A DNA stretch of 7,779 nucleotides from Thermoanaerobacterales bacterium (GCA_012841995.1 DUTQ01000034.1:1-7779); one strand, 5' to 3'. Counted from the stretch's first letter, positions 1 through 7,610 are shown. Numbers and translations are program-made. The notes: generated from the sequence alone by a model not told the origin.

Positions 1-44
1 CTCAATCAGGTGGACCAACTTCTGAGTATATTTTTTGTCGTCAT
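1..44 (-). pseudogene. 5' end of a leftward gene, apparently frameshifted
   Basis: On the minus strand an ATG at 44-42 is preceded by a purine-rich Shine-Dalgarno stretch (AGGGAGAGG, 58-50) with 5 nt spacing, a convincing translation start. As written, the frame stops after 12 codons (MTTKNILRSWST, then TGA). The run of six A (complement of 31-36) sits at codons 4-5. With one more A the frame would read MTTKKYTQKLVHLIE and stay open to the window edge, which looks far more like a real protein. I infer a one-base deletion or a homopolymer sequencing error near the start of a gene that continues beyond the window. The family cannot be named from so few residues. Confidence 0.35.
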
Positions 45-335
45 CTTATCCTCTCCCTATAAGTTTAATAACAAAGAATAGCAATTACACTCTAATAATA
101 TAACACATATGGACAATCTTTTTAAGTATTTTATCATATTTAATGAGAAATTTGCTTTAATTATACAGCTTTTAGTTATATAAGAGTATGATAAAATTTT
201 CCCAAAAGTAGTTTAAACCAGCGAGTTTATGAGGAAAAACAAAACAAAGACAAATCAAGTACTATAGATTATTGTTAAAACGCATATATTTATGATATTC
301 TATAAATAAAGAATTGTATAAAAAGGGTGGATATA
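45..335. other. A+T-rich divergent intergenic region
   Basis: About 290 bp separate two divergent translation starts, so promoters for both directions should lie here. A weak candidate for the rightward gene is TTGTTA (272-277), 18 nt, then TATTCT (296-301). No operator-like dyad, riboswitch-like structure or RNA gene stands out. A 24-codon ORF at 109-183 has no ribosome binding site and is not called. Confidence 0.4.
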
Positions 336-1283
336 ATGAAAATAAAGAGACAAATCCCAAACTATTACGGCTACATAATGGTAGTTGTGGCGGCTGCATT
401 TTGGGCGAGTTTAGGAGTTATAGCCAGATTCATATATGCCCATGAGATTGATACCTTTACATTAGTTACCGGCAGATCTCTTTTTTCCTTTATACTGATT
501 GCCGTGTTTCTATTAATTACAAACAGGGATGCCATAAAGATTGAAACAAATCATATTCCGAAATTTATGTTTTTTGGAATATTTGGGCTGGCATCGAATT
601 TTTTCTGTTTTCTTGTCGCCATTAAATATACAACCGTAGCTACAGCAAGTATACTTTTATTTACATATCCTGCAATAGTTTGTTTTGTATCTGCAATAAT
701 ATTTAAAGAAACACTAGACAGAGATAAAATATTAGCACTAATACTCACTGCGATTGGGTGTTTTTTTGCCATTGGCGGTCATGCGCCAAAGGCATTAAAC
801 CTAAATGCCCGGGGTGTATTATGGGGACTTGGAACAGCATTGTCTATGGTGGTCTATACCATTTACGGAAATACCCTGCTTAAAACATATTCTTCATATA
901 CCCTTTGTTTTTGGGGCTTTCTATTTTCAGCTCTTACATTTATAGTCATGAGGCCGATGAGCATAGTCTATCTTTTTACGTCATCGGCATATTCTATTTT
1001 TATGATTTTTATTGCAGCACTTATACCGACATTTCTTGCATATACTCTATATATTGTTGCGGTTGATTTGATAGGGCCATCAAAGGCCTCTATAATGGGT
1101 AATCTGGAACCTGTATTGGCAGCAGTTTATTCTTTTGTATTTTTGAATGAAACCCTGACAATATTACAATGGGTCGGTATCCTTATCGTTGTTTTTGCAG
1201 TTTGCCTATTGAGCATAAAATCTCAAAGGACAGAGCCTTCAAATCTAGAAACACCTTCTGAAGCGAGTGAAGAATTATGCTAA
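336..1283 (+). CDS. EamA/DMT-family transporter (10 TM)
   Basis: This 315-residue integral membrane protein belongs to the drug/metabolite transporter superfamily, built from two tandem five-helix EamA repeats. Roughly ten hydrophobic segments are visible, starting with YIMVVVAAAFWASLGVIARF near the N-terminus and ending with VGILIVVFAVCLLSI. The second repeat carries the family's closing pattern, a short MGNLEPVLAAVYSFVFLNE stretch followed by a final helix. The C-terminal tail is short, polar and Glu-rich. Members usually export or exchange amino acids, nucleotides or other small metabolites; the substrate cannot be read from sequence. I chose the ATG at 336 because AGGGTGG (324-330) lies 5 nt upstream. 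An in-frame GTG at 327 is inside that site and unlikely. The gene is monocistronic, with a strong terminator about 60 nt after its stop. Confidence 0.9.
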   Translation: MKIKRQIPNYYGYIMVVVAAAFWASLGVIARFIYAHEIDTFTLVTGRSLFSFILIAVFLLITNRDAIKIETNHIPKFMFFGIFGLASNFFCFLVAIKYTTVATASILLFTYPAIVCFVSAIIFKETLDRDKILALILTAIGCFFAIGGHAPKALNLNARGVLWGLGTALSMVVYTIYGNTLLKTYSSYTLCFWGFLFSALTFIVMRPMSIVYLFTSSAYSIFMIFIAALIPTFLAYTLYIVAVDLIGPSKASIMGNLEPVLAAVYSFVFLNETLTILQWVGILIVVFAVCLLSIKSQRTEPSNLETPSEASEELC

Positions 1284-1342
1284 ACATGTTTAAACTAAAA
1301 GTACCAAAGAATATATAGGGTAGGGATGGGGAAGTGTCGCTG

Positions 1343-1395
1343 GTATCATTGGGATGTTTCATTTGTCATCGAAACATCCCAATGATACTTTTTTT
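1343..1395 (+). terminator. Rho-independent terminator with an 18-bp perfect stem
   Basis: The arms at 1343-1360 and 1371-1388 are perfectly complementary over 18 bp (GTATCATTGGGATGTTTC and its complement), with a 10-nt loop, followed directly by seven T (1389-1395). This is a textbook intrinsic terminator for the transporter gene ending at 1283. It also insulates the sporulation cluster downstream. The stem is longer than usual for a bacterial terminator. Confidence 0.9.
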
Positions 1396-1458
1396 ATTTA
1401 TAACTTATAGTAAAGTTTAGCAGTTTTCATCATAAAAATAGATATGAGGGGTGAAAAC

Positions 1459-1630
1459 ATGAAAAAACGATTGGTCCTATTTTTACTAATTATGCTTTTT
1501 GTTTATTATCGTGGTTATATCAAAGACAAACTGAATATGATTGCAGCAAATTGATGATACGGGAACGATTAGAGCAAAATGGTTTTACGAATATGTAACT
1601 GAAGGGACATTGGTAATAATACACGATTAA
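1459..1630 (+). pseudogene. Small frameshifted ORF with signal-peptide-like N-terminus, upstream of spmA
   Basis: An ATG at 1459 has a strong ribosome binding site (GAGGGG, 1446-1451, 7 nt away). It opens a 31-codon frame (stop TGA 1552-1554) starting MKKRLVLFLLIMLFVYY: a basic N-terminus then a hydrophobic stretch, typical of a signal peptide or membrane anchor. Skipping one base (the A at 1540) after codon 27 moves into a frame that reads LQQIDDTGTIRAKW and continues through WFYEYVTEG to a TAA at 1628-1630. The combined product would be 56 residues, ending 13 nt before the spmA start with the spmA ribosome binding site in the gap. That geometry fits a first gene of the operon, now inactivated by a one-base insertion, or misread in sequencing. 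I do not recognise the family. In Bacillus and many clostridia dacB precedes spmA, but nothing here identifies this ORF as dacB, and it is far too short. Confidence 0.45.
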
Positions 1631-1643
1631 AAGAGGAGATGAT

Positions 1644-2231
1644 TTGGTGGATTTCATATTTTCGTTTTTCATAATAGGCGGCATAATAGTTGCAGCCCTT
1701 AACGGAAGGATAGATATAATTCTAGATGCGGCTGTTTCATCAGCTGAAGGTGCAGTACAAAGATCTATTAACCTTATAGGCATAGTATCTCTTTGGCTTG
1801 GGATAGCTCGTGTAGCTGAAAAATCAGGTTTAATCGCCATTTTGAGCAAAGCTATTGCACCGGTTTTTAGACGTCTTTTCCCATCCATCCCAAAGGATCA
1901 TCCTGCACTAGGTTGCATTTTGATGAATCTGAGCGCAAATATGTTGGGGTTTGGCAATGCTGCTACTCCCTTTGGGCTTAAAGCCATGCAAGAGCTTCAA
2001 ACGTTGAATGATACGCCAGATACTGCAAGTGACGCCATGTGTACTTTTCTTGCGATAAATACATCTAGCGTAACAATAGTTCCAGCAACAATAATAGCAT
2101 TGAGGACTTCAGCCGGTTCTAAAAATCCAACTGAGGTGGTAGCTGCAATTCTCTTTGCCACAACTTGTTCCACCTTGGCTGCCGTAATTTTTGACTACAT
2201 TTTTAGGTTTTTTAGCCGACGTAAAATATAG
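1644..2231 (+). CDS. spmA: Spore maturation protein A
   Basis: SpmA is a polytopic membrane protein of the nucleoside-recognition (Gate) domain family. In Bacillus subtilis and Clostridium perfringens, spmA/spmB are needed for full dehydration of the spore core and so for heat resistance. The molecular activity is not settled. The 195-residue length matches B. subtilis SpmA (about 196). Family landmarks visible are GNAATPFG (104-111), the NTSSVTIVP stretch (139-147) followed by a hydrophobic run, and the FPSIPKDHPALG loop (79-90). The N-terminus MVDFIFSF lines up with the B. subtilis start, so I chose TTG at 1644, 5 nt after AGAGGAG (1632-1638). GTG at 1647 is the alternative. It heads the spmA-spmB pair. 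The usual neighbour dacB is absent here, and a broken small ORF takes that place. A sigma-E promoter would be expected but none is convincing. Confidence 0.95.
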   Translation: MVDFIFSFFIIGGIIVAALNGRIDIILDAAVSSAEGAVQRSINLIGIVSLWLGIARVAEKSGLIAILSKAIAPVFRRLFPSIPKDHPALGCILMNLSANMLGFGNAATPFGLKAMQELQTLNDTPDTASDAMCTFLAINTSSVTIVPATIIALRTSAGSKNPTEVVAAILFATTCSTLAAVIFDYIFRFFSRRKI

Positions 2232-2290
2232 GGGACGGTTCCAAAATATTCAGCATGACGTTTGATATTTGGGTTTTTGGGGCTGTTTCC
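2231..2290 (+). repeat. Palindromic GGACGGTTCC-type repeat in the spmA-spmB gap
   Basis: The 79-bp gap between spmA and spmB contains GGGGACGGTTCC (2231-2242, starting at the last base of the spmA stop codon) and a diverged direct copy GGGGCTGTTTCC (2279-2290). The core GGA-CGGT-TCC is a small hairpin, flanked outward by complementary ATAT stretches. An inverted copy lies at 4568-4588, matching 18 of 21 positions over 2231-2251. Between the two cores, CCAAAATAT (2241-2249) and ATATTTGGG (2265-2273) can pair over 9 bp with one mismatch. It looks like a member of an interspersed palindromic repeat family; abundance elsewhere in the genome is inferred, not seen. Confidence 0.55.
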
Positions 2291-2310
2291 GAATGATGGG
2301 GTGATAAAAT

Positions 2311-2847
2311 ATGATAGCAGAGGCACTTGGCGCAAGTGTATCGTGGTTTATTCCTGCTCTTATTTTTGTGGTTTTTTTTCATGCACATTTAAAAGGAGTA
2401 AGGGTTTTTGAAGAATTTGTTGAGGGTGCAAAAGAAGGATTTTTTATGGCAATAAAGCTGATACCGTATTTAGTGGGCATATATGTGGCTATAGGGATTT
2501 TTCGACAGTCTGGAGCAATAGATGTGATTGTTAAATTATTTTCTCCAGTATTGAGGATAATAAAAGCACCCACAGAAGCATTATTCGTCTCAATTGTGCG
2601 GAGCATTTCAGGGCCTGCAGCTCTTGGCCTTATGATGGAAATATTTGATGCTCACGGTCCCGATTCATTTATTGGTAGGTTAGCGTCAACAATGGTTGGC
2701 AGCACAGACACGACCTTTTACATATTAGCCGTTTATTTTGGTTCTGTAGGAATAAAAAAGGCCCGCTACTCACCTATAGTTGGGCTTTTAGCTGATTTTA
2801 CAAGTTTTGTTGCATCGGTTTATATAGTAAGAAAAATGTTTTTATAA
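2311..2847 (+). CDS. spmB: Spore maturation protein B
   Basis: SpmB is the partner of SpmA and shares the nucleoside-recognition/Gate membrane fold; the two act together in spore-core dehydration during sporulation. The product has 178 residues, the same as B. subtilis SpmB. Conserved stretches visible are FVEGAKEGF (36-44), IPYLVGIYVAIGIFRQSGA (51-69), RSISGPAALG (97-106), and the most conserved block from GPDSFIGRL (116) through GSTDTTFYILAVYFGSVGI (130-148). ATG at 2311 is preceded by GGGGTG (2298-2303) with a 7-nt spacer. The 79-bp gap to spmA is longer than is common for this pair and holds a palindromic repeat. The gene ends 8 bp from the converging ttcA-like gene, with no clear terminator between them. 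Confidence 0.95.
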   Translation: MIAEALGASVSWFIPALIFVVFFHAHLKGVRVFEEFVEGAKEGFFMAIKLIPYLVGIYVAIGIFRQSGAIDVIVKLFSPVLRIIKAPTEALFVSIVRSISGPAALGLMMEIFDAHGPDSFIGRLASTMVGSTDTTFYILAVYFGSVGIKKARYSPIVGLLADFTSFVASVYIVRKMFL

Positions 2848-2855
2848 AATTTTAT

Positions 2856-3566
2856 TTATAATAGTCCCTGTTTCTTCATAGCTGCCAAAATATTGGGCTT
2901 TGCTCTTGGATGAATCTTTTCCATGTGATTTAAAAGTTGTTTAATATCACTTCGCTTTGTGGCTCCTGATGCTGGACAGGGATTTTGCACTACTGGTAGC
3001 TTTTTAGCTTTTACGACAGATTCTAGTGTTTTTTCTTGGATGTATATTAGTGGTCTTATTAAAGTTAAATTTGTTTTTGAAAGAAAAGATACTGGTTCAA
3101 ATGTAGCAAACCGACTTGTAAAAATTATGTTTAAAAAAAGGGTTTCAATTAGGTCATCAGCATGATGACCTAATGCAATTTTGTTGCATCCAAGCCTTAA
3201 TGCCTCATTGTTTAAAGCACCACGGCGCATATTTGCACAAAGAGAACATGGATTTTTTTCCTTCCTTTTGTTAAAAACCAAGGGGGCTATATGAGTGTCG
3301 ACCTTTGCAAAAGGAATATCAATGCTTTTGCAGTAATATTCAACAGGAGTATAATCCATTTTCAATCCCAAATCCACATAAACTGCAACTATGTTAAAGT
3401 CAAAGGGAGAGTATTTTTTGATTAGGTCGAGAATAAAGAGCAAAGCAATAGAGTCCTTGCCTCCCGAAATACCTACTGCAACACTATCGCCATTTTGTAT
3501 CATGTTGTAATCTATAATTGCTTTTTTTACCTTATTTAAAAACCATTTTCCGTATCTTCTATCCAT
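2856..3566 (-). CDS. TtcA-like PP-loop ATPase, tRNA 2-thiolation
   Basis: This cytoplasmic enzyme of the PP-loop (adenine nucleotide alpha hydrolase) superfamily resembles TtcA, which converts cytidine-32 of certain tRNAs to 2-thiocytidine, activating the base with ATP and using an Fe-S cluster. In the 236-residue product the PP-loop SGGKDS lies at 34-39. The CSLC motif is at 107-110, followed by NMRRGAL as in TtcA, and GHHADD is at 133-138. A third conserved cysteine is at 197 (NPCP). CxxC plus a distal Cys is the cluster-binding set of this family. E. coli TtcA is longer, about 311 residues; short forms are common in Firmicutes. ATG at 3566 has GGAGG (3576-3572) 5 nt upstream. The in-frame TTG at 3578 overlaps that site and is unlikely. 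The gene lies 35 bp after an EamA transporter on the same strand and is probably co-transcribed. The exact tRNA position modified is inferred from the family. Confidence 0.85.
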   Translation of the reverse strand: MDRRYGKWFLNKVKKAIIDYNMIQNGDSVAVGISGGKDSIALLFILDLIKKYSPFDFNIVAVYVDLGLKMDYTPVEYYCKSIDIPFAKVDTHIAPLVFNKRKEKNPCSLCANMRRGALNNEALRLGCNKIALGHHADDLIETLFLNIIFTSRFATFEPVSFLSKTNLTLIRPLIYIQEKTLESVVKAKKLPVVQNPCPASGATKRSDIKQLLNHMEKIHPRAKPNILAAMKKQGLL

Positions 3567-3601
3567 TAAATCCTCCAATTATGTTTAAGAAATTATATTA
3601 T

Positions 3602-4495
3602 TTATAATTTGTTGCCTTTTCTTACTGAAGTAATATATACCCCAATAAAAACCAATATACCACCAATTAATGTATAGGTATTCCAATCCTCTTTTAAAAG
3701 CAATACACCTATAATTACTGCTACTACAGGATTTATATAATTGAACATGGCCGTTTGGGGAGCACCGATGATTTTTATGCCTTTATACCACATATAGTAA
3801 GAATAAACTGAACAAAATACCGCAAGATACAGCACACAACTCCATGTGGAAATGGATGCAGCCTTTATAGAGCTTATAAATGACGGAGTAAAGACAATAG
3901 GCAACATAATAATCGTCCCATATATGTTTATATACGCCATAACTACAAATGGATCATATTTGTCAACCAAACTCTTTCCCAAAACCGTAAAAAACGCCCA
4001 AACCACCGAGTTTAAAAGCGCAAGAATGTCCCCGATAAGAGTGTTGCCTCCAAAAGACACACCCTTTCCCCCAGTAAATACCATAAGGACTCCCGCAAAA
4101 GCCACGAAAGCACCTAATAGATTATTGTAAGTTAATTTTTCATGATGAAACAATTTTGTGGATAAAAACATAGTAAAAATGGGGCTCGTGGCGATTAAAA
4201 TTGAAGAATTTACTGTGGTGGTCATATTAAGACCAGTGTACTGGATAAAAAAATAAAGTGTCACTCCTAAAAAGCCCAGAAACCACATCCATATTTTATC
4301 TTTTTTTTCGATAACATAATTTTTATAAAAAATCCGAACCATACAAAAAAATATAATTGAGGCAATAGTAAATCTTAAGACTGCCAGATGAATCGGTGTT
4401 AATTCGCGAAGCCCGATTTTCGAAGCAGCCCATGAAGTCCCCCAAAAAAATGCAACCCCAAAAAGACCAATATATATATTTGCTCTGGAAGGCAT
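3602..4495 (-). CDS. EamA/DMT-family transporter (10 TM), second copy
   Basis: A 297-residue, ten-helix member of the drug/metabolite transporter superfamily with two EamA repeats. The first helix carries the family-typical FFWGTSWAASK pattern. The first repeat ends around LLGAFVAFAGVLMVFTGG, and the second ends with INPVVAVIIGVLLLKE followed by the final helix LIGGILVFIGVYITS. The C-terminus is short and basic. It is probably a metabolite exporter; the substrate is unknown. It is clearly diverged from the EamA protein at 336-1283 and is not a recent duplicate. ATG at 4495 follows GGGGTG (4507-4502) with 6 nt spacing; the in-frame GTG at 4504 lies within that site and is rejected. It sits between clpB (111 bp upstream) and the ttcA-like gene (35 bp downstream), all leftward. 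Confidence 0.9.
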   Translation of the reverse strand: MPSRANIYIGLFGVAFFWGTSWAASKIGLRELTPIHLAVLRFTIASIIFFCMVRIFYKNYVIEKKDKIWMWFLGFLGVTLYFFIQYTGLNMTTTVNSSILIATSPIFTMFLSTKLFHHEKLTYNNLLGAFVAFAGVLMVFTGGKGVSFGGNTLIGDILALLNSVVWAFFTVLGKSLVDKYDPFVVMAYINIYGTIIMLPIVFTPSFISSIKAASISTWSCVLYLAVFCSVYSYYMWYKGIKIIGAPQTAMFNYINPVVAVIIGVLLLKEDWNTYTLIGGILVFIGVYITSVRKGNKL

Positions 4496-4567
4496 TATAA
4501 ACACCCCTGTATTAAATATACCATGTGCCGATTTTCCTAATAAAGTAGTATAAAAAACAAAGAGAAT

Positions 4568-4598
4568 GGATATTTAGGAACCGTCCTCAAATATTCAT
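4568..4598 (-). repeat. Inverted copy of the palindromic GGACGGTTCC repeat
   Basis: On the minus strand, in the clpB to EamA gap, GAGGACGGTTCC (4588-4577) continues to TAAATATCC, matching 2231-2251 at 18 of 21 positions in opposite orientation. This copy folds better than the first: loop CGGT, stem AGGA/TCCT, one bulged G, then AATATTT-type arms, about 11 pairs in all. It starts 9 nt after the clpB stop. A T-rich stretch (TTCTCTTTGTTTTTT) follows it on the same strand, so it might act as a weak terminator or attenuator, although the T-run is not directly adjacent to the stem. Confidence 0.55.
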
Positions 4599-4606
4599 AA
4601 TTAAAT

Positions 4607-7180
4607 TCATTCAATGATTTCATCGATATTTACTTTTTCCCCAGGTTTTATGCCCTGTATAATCTTTCGACTCAAGGGAGTTTCTATGTTCTGTTGTATC
4701 AGCCTTTTTACTGGTCGAGCACCAAAACGTGGGTCATATCCTTTTTCAGCAAGATAATTTATAGTCTTTTCTGACCAGGTTAACTCGATACCTGAATTAT
4801 TTTTAACTCTTTGAGCAAAGTTATTCAAAAGCAATTCGGATATTTTCTGCATATGTTTGGGCTCAAGAGGATGAAATACTATTATTTCGTCCACTCGATT
4901 TAAAAACTCAGGCTTAAAGTAGAGTTTCATCATATCCAAAACTTTTTCTTTAATCTCGGAAAAGCTTTTGTCTTTTGTTACCTGGAAATTGAGAATTTCT
5001 TGGCTTCCAATGTTTGATGTCATTATAAGTACTGTATTTTTAAAATCTACAGTCCGACCTTTGCCGTCGGTAAGTCGGCCATCGTCTAGGATTTGAAGGA
5101 GCACGTTAAATATGTCATTATGTGCCTTTTCTATTTCATCAAAGAGTATAACTGAATAGGGTTGTCGCCGTACTGCTTCGGTAAGTTGTCCGCCTTCATC
5201 GTGACCTATATATCCTGGAGGTGATCCTATAAGCCTTGAAACCGTATGTTTTTCCATATACTCGGACATATCTAATCGGATAATATTTCGCTCATCATCA
5301 AATAAAGCTTCGACTAGGGCCTTAGCCAACTCGGTTTTCCCCACACCGGTGGGGCCAAGGAATATGAAACTACCTATTGGTCTTGCAGGATCTTTTATAC
5401 CAGCTCGTGCGCGGAGCACCGCATCGGCTACGGCTGTTACAGCCTCATCTTGTCCAATGACTCTGCGGTGCAAAATGTCATCAAGATGGATTAGCTTTTC
5501 TTTTTCGCCTTCCATGATTTTATTCAGAGGAATGCCAGTCCACTGACTTACAACCCTTGCTATTTCTTCTTCATCAACTTCTTCCTTCAAAAGGCTTCCT
5601 TCTTTTTGCCTTTGCTTAATGGATTCTTCTTCAGCTTCTAGTTTTATTTCCAGTGCATTTAGTTTATCGAATTTAAGTTCTGCCACCTTGTTAAGGTCAT
5701 ATTCTCGTTCGGCCTTTTCTATCTCAAGTTTAACTTTTTCAATTTCCGATTTTATTTTATGAACTCGGGCTATTTCCTCCTTTTCTTTCTGCCAGATAGC
5801 CTCCATTTTTTTAAAATCTTTGTCCAGCTCACTTATCTGCCCACGGATTTTTTCCAGCCTTTTAAGGGATACATCATCTTTTTCTTTTTTTAACGCAGTT
5901 TCTTCAATTTGCAGTTGAGTTATCTTTCGCTTTATTTCGTCAAGCTCTACAGGCATACTGTCTATCTCGGTGCGAAGACGGGCCGCTGCTTCATCCATTA
6001 GGTCTATAGCTTTGTCTGGCAAAAACCGGTCAGAGATATATCTGTCTGCAAGTGCTGCAGCCGCTATAATGGCGCTGTCTTGTATCCTAACCCCGTGAAA
6101 AACCTCATACCTTTCTTTAAGCCCTCTTAATATTGTGATGGTTTCTTCCACCGATGGTGGATCTATCATAACCGGCTGGAAACGGCGTTCAAGAGCGGCA
6201 TCTTTTTCGATGTGTTTCCTGTATTCATCTATGGTTGTTGCACCGATTGCCTTCAGCTCCCCTCGTGCTAACATTGGCTTAAGAAGGTTTCCTGCATCAA
6301 GGGTCCCTTCGGTGGCGCCAGCTCCAATAATAGTATGGAGCTCATCGATAAAGAGTATGATTTGGCCGTCGGATTCTTGGATTTCCTTCAAAACTGCCTT
6401 TAGCCTTTCTTCAAATTCTCCCCGAAACTTTGCACCGGCTATGAGTGAGCCCATATCAAGGGCTATTACCAGCTTGTCTTTCAATCCTTCAGGCACATCT
6501 TTTGCTACAATCCGTCGGGCAAGACCTTCAACTATAGCGGTTTTTCCAACACCCGCATCCCCTATAATCACCGGATTGTTTTTGGTGCGTCGGGATAGGA
6601 TTTCGATGATTCTCCTGATTTCATCATCTCGGCCGATAACCGGATCTAATTTATCTTCACGGGCAAGGCGGGTAAGGTCCCGACCGTATTTTTCAAGTAC
6701 ATTATAGGTAGCTTCAGGATTGTCGGTTGTTACCTGCTGATTGCCTCGTATTTCTTTGAGAGCGACCAACAAGATGTCTTTGTCTAGGCCAGCTTTTTTA
6801 AAGACGCTCTTTACTTCCCAGTCGCCCTCATCTAGTAAGGCCAGTAATAGATGCTCAACACTTATATACTTATCTTTCATATTTTCAGCTTCTTTTTCGG
6901 CACGTATAAGAACTCTGGTTAAACCAGGATCTATGGTTAGAGATCCGTCGTGGCCATGTACTGATGGAATGTGCTGAATTATTTCTTCGGCAAAAGATTT
7001 AACCAAATTGATGTTAGTTCCGGATTTTTGTACAATGTCTTCGATAATACCTTCTTTTTGAATCAGGAGTGAATAAAGTAGATGTCTTGAGGTTACCTCC
7101 TGATGATGGCGTCCTACAGCAATACTCTGAGCTTTTATAATGGCCTCATGTGATTTTTGTGTATATTTACTTATATCCAA
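4607..7180 (-). CDS. clpB: ATP-dependent chaperone ClpB (disaggregase)
   Basis: ClpB is a cytoplasmic AAA+ hexamer that, with the DnaK system, pulls polypeptides out of heat-induced aggregates. From the TTG start the product is 857 residues, equal to E. coli ClpB. Order: Clp N-domain (about 5-145); AAA-1 with Walker A GDAGVGKT (207-214), Walker B IILFIDE (274-280) and ERRF arginine fingers (331-334); coiled-coil M domain (about 400-530), which distinguishes ClpB from ClpA/ClpC-type unfoldases with a short or absent middle domain; AAA-2 with Walker A GPTGVGKT (609-616), the GYIGHDEGG pore segment (656-664), Walker B VILFDE (677-682), arginine finger R762 and sensor-2 GAR (820-822). The first pore loop has Phe (252, KFRG) where E. 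coli has Tyr, a common conservative variant. TTG at 7180 gives the family-like [10 protein letters not shown], with AGAAGG (7194-7189) 8 nt upstream. GTG at 7189 overlaps that site. No CIRCE operator is seen upstream. Confidence 0.97.
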   Translation of the reverse strand: MDISKYTQKSHEAIIKAQSIAVGRHHQEVTSRHLLYSLLIQKEGIIEDIVQKSGTNINLVKSFAEEIIQHIPSVHGHDGSLTIDPGLTRVLIRAEKEAENMKDKYISVEHLLLALLDEGDWEVKSVFKKAGLDKDILLVALKEIRGNQQVTTDNPEATYNVLEKYGRDLTRLAREDKLDPVIGRDDEIRRIIEILSRRTKNNPVIIGDAGVGKTAIVEGLARRIVAKDVPEGLKDKLVIALDMGSLIAGAKFRGEFEERLKAVLKEIQESDGQIILFIDELHTIIGAGATEGTLDAGNLLKPMLARGELKAIGATTIDEYRKHIEKDAALERRFQPVMIDPPSVEETITILRGLKERYEVFHGVRIQDSAIIAAAALADRYISDRFLPDKAIDLMDEAAARLRTEIDSMPVELDEIKRKITQLQIEETALKKEKDDVSLKRLEKIRGQISELDKDFKKMEAIWQKEKEEIARVHKIKSEIEKVKLEIEKAEREYDLNKVAELKFDKLNALEIKLEAEEESIKQRQKEGSLLKEEVDEEEIARVVSQWTGIPLNKIMEGEKEKLIHLDDILHRRVIGQDEAVTAVADAVLRARAGIKDPARPIGSFIFLGPTGVGKTELAKALVEALFDDERNIIRLDMSEYMEKHTVSRLIGSPPGYIGHDEGGQLTEAVRRQPYSVILFDEIEKAHNDIFNVLLQILDDGRLTDGKGRTVDFKNTVLIMTSNIGSQEILNFQVTKDKSFSEIKEKVLDMMKLYFKPEFLNRVDEIIVFHPLEPKHMQKISELLLNNFAQRVKNNSGIELTWSEKTINYLAEKGYDPRFGARPVKRLIQQNIETPLSRKIIQGIKPGEKVNIDEIIE

Positions 7181-7189
7181 ATTATACAC

Positions 7190-7543
7190 CTTCTTTTAAT
7201 GATTTTACTAAAGTCATACATAATTTCTTCTGTAAAAAAGTAATATTTTTTAATAATACCTAAAAAGTCATTGTCTTTTGAATGAATTAAGATTAAAAAC
7301 AAAAACTATTGAGGTAAAAACAATTCAATATAATATTATTATAAAATAAAATTTTGCATCAAAATTTGATTTAGATTATCCAAGTAAAAGTAGGCAATGT
7401 TCTTAAAACTTTTATCATGGGAATTAATTGGCTTTTATTATCACTTATTGAAACTAAGTTTATAATATAATAAAGATTAAAAAGGGTCAATAAAAATTTA
7501 GATATATTGTGTATATTATGGAAACTATTGTGATATATAGATT
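7190..7543. other. A+T-rich non-coding region upstream of clpB
   Basis: About 350 bp with no supportable ORF; stops are dense on both strands. It must contain the clpB promoter. The best leftward guess is TTCAAA, 18 nt, TATTAT just upstream of the ribosome binding site, which is weak. I looked for the HrcA operator CIRCE (TTAGCACTC/GAGTGCTAA) and for tandem CtsR heptamers and found neither. The sequence is mostly A/T runs with no stable G+C-rich hairpin, so no riboswitch or T-box is suggested. Confidence 0.5.
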
Positions 7544-7579
7544 AAAAAACCGTTGGTCAATTAACAGGTCAACGGTTTT
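7544..7579 (-). terminator. Rho-independent terminator for the leftward right-edge gene
   Basis: The arms AAAACCGTTG (7546-7555) and CAACGGTTTT (7570-7579) pair over 10 bp around a 14-nt loop. Read leftward, the stem runs into six T (complement of 7549-7544), so it ends transcription coming from the right. It lies about 30 nt after the stop codon of the right-edge ORF, supporting a real gene 3' end there. On the plus strand only four T follow, giving at most weak activity. Confidence 0.75.
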
Positions 7580-7610
7580 CGCATATAGGTGGTATCCGCT
7601 ATGCATGATA

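Noticed and set aside
109..183. 24-codon hydrophobic ORF starting MDNLFKYF
   Set aside because: There is no Shine-Dalgarno sequence upstream, and hydrophobic short ORFs are expected by chance in A+T-rich DNA.
1404..1438. Sigma-E-like promoter before the spmA cluster (CTTATAGT and CATAAAAA)
   Set aside because: The -10 match is partial and the 19-nt spacing is longer than the 14-15 nt expected, so it is not called.
1459..1630. Reading the small pre-spmA ORF as a decayed dacB
   Set aside because: Position fits the usual dacB-spmA-spmB order, but there is no SxxK, SxN or KTG motif and the repaired product is only 56 residues.
2844..2855. Palindrome ATAAAATTTTAT between converging spmB and ttcA-like genes
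   Set aside because: It is all A/T and too weak to terminate transcription; such palindromes are frequent by chance at this composition.
6135..6707. 190-codon open frame on the plus strand inside clpB
   Set aside because: It is antisense to the AAA-1 coding region, composition follows from the clpB codons, and it lacks a ribosome binding site or domain sense.
7555..7572. Two GGTCAA hexamers resembling a CtsR operator, with another at 7485-7490
   Set aside because: CtsR sites are heptamers ending in AAA with a 10-nt period; these are 12 nt apart and are part of the terminator hairpin at 7544-7579.
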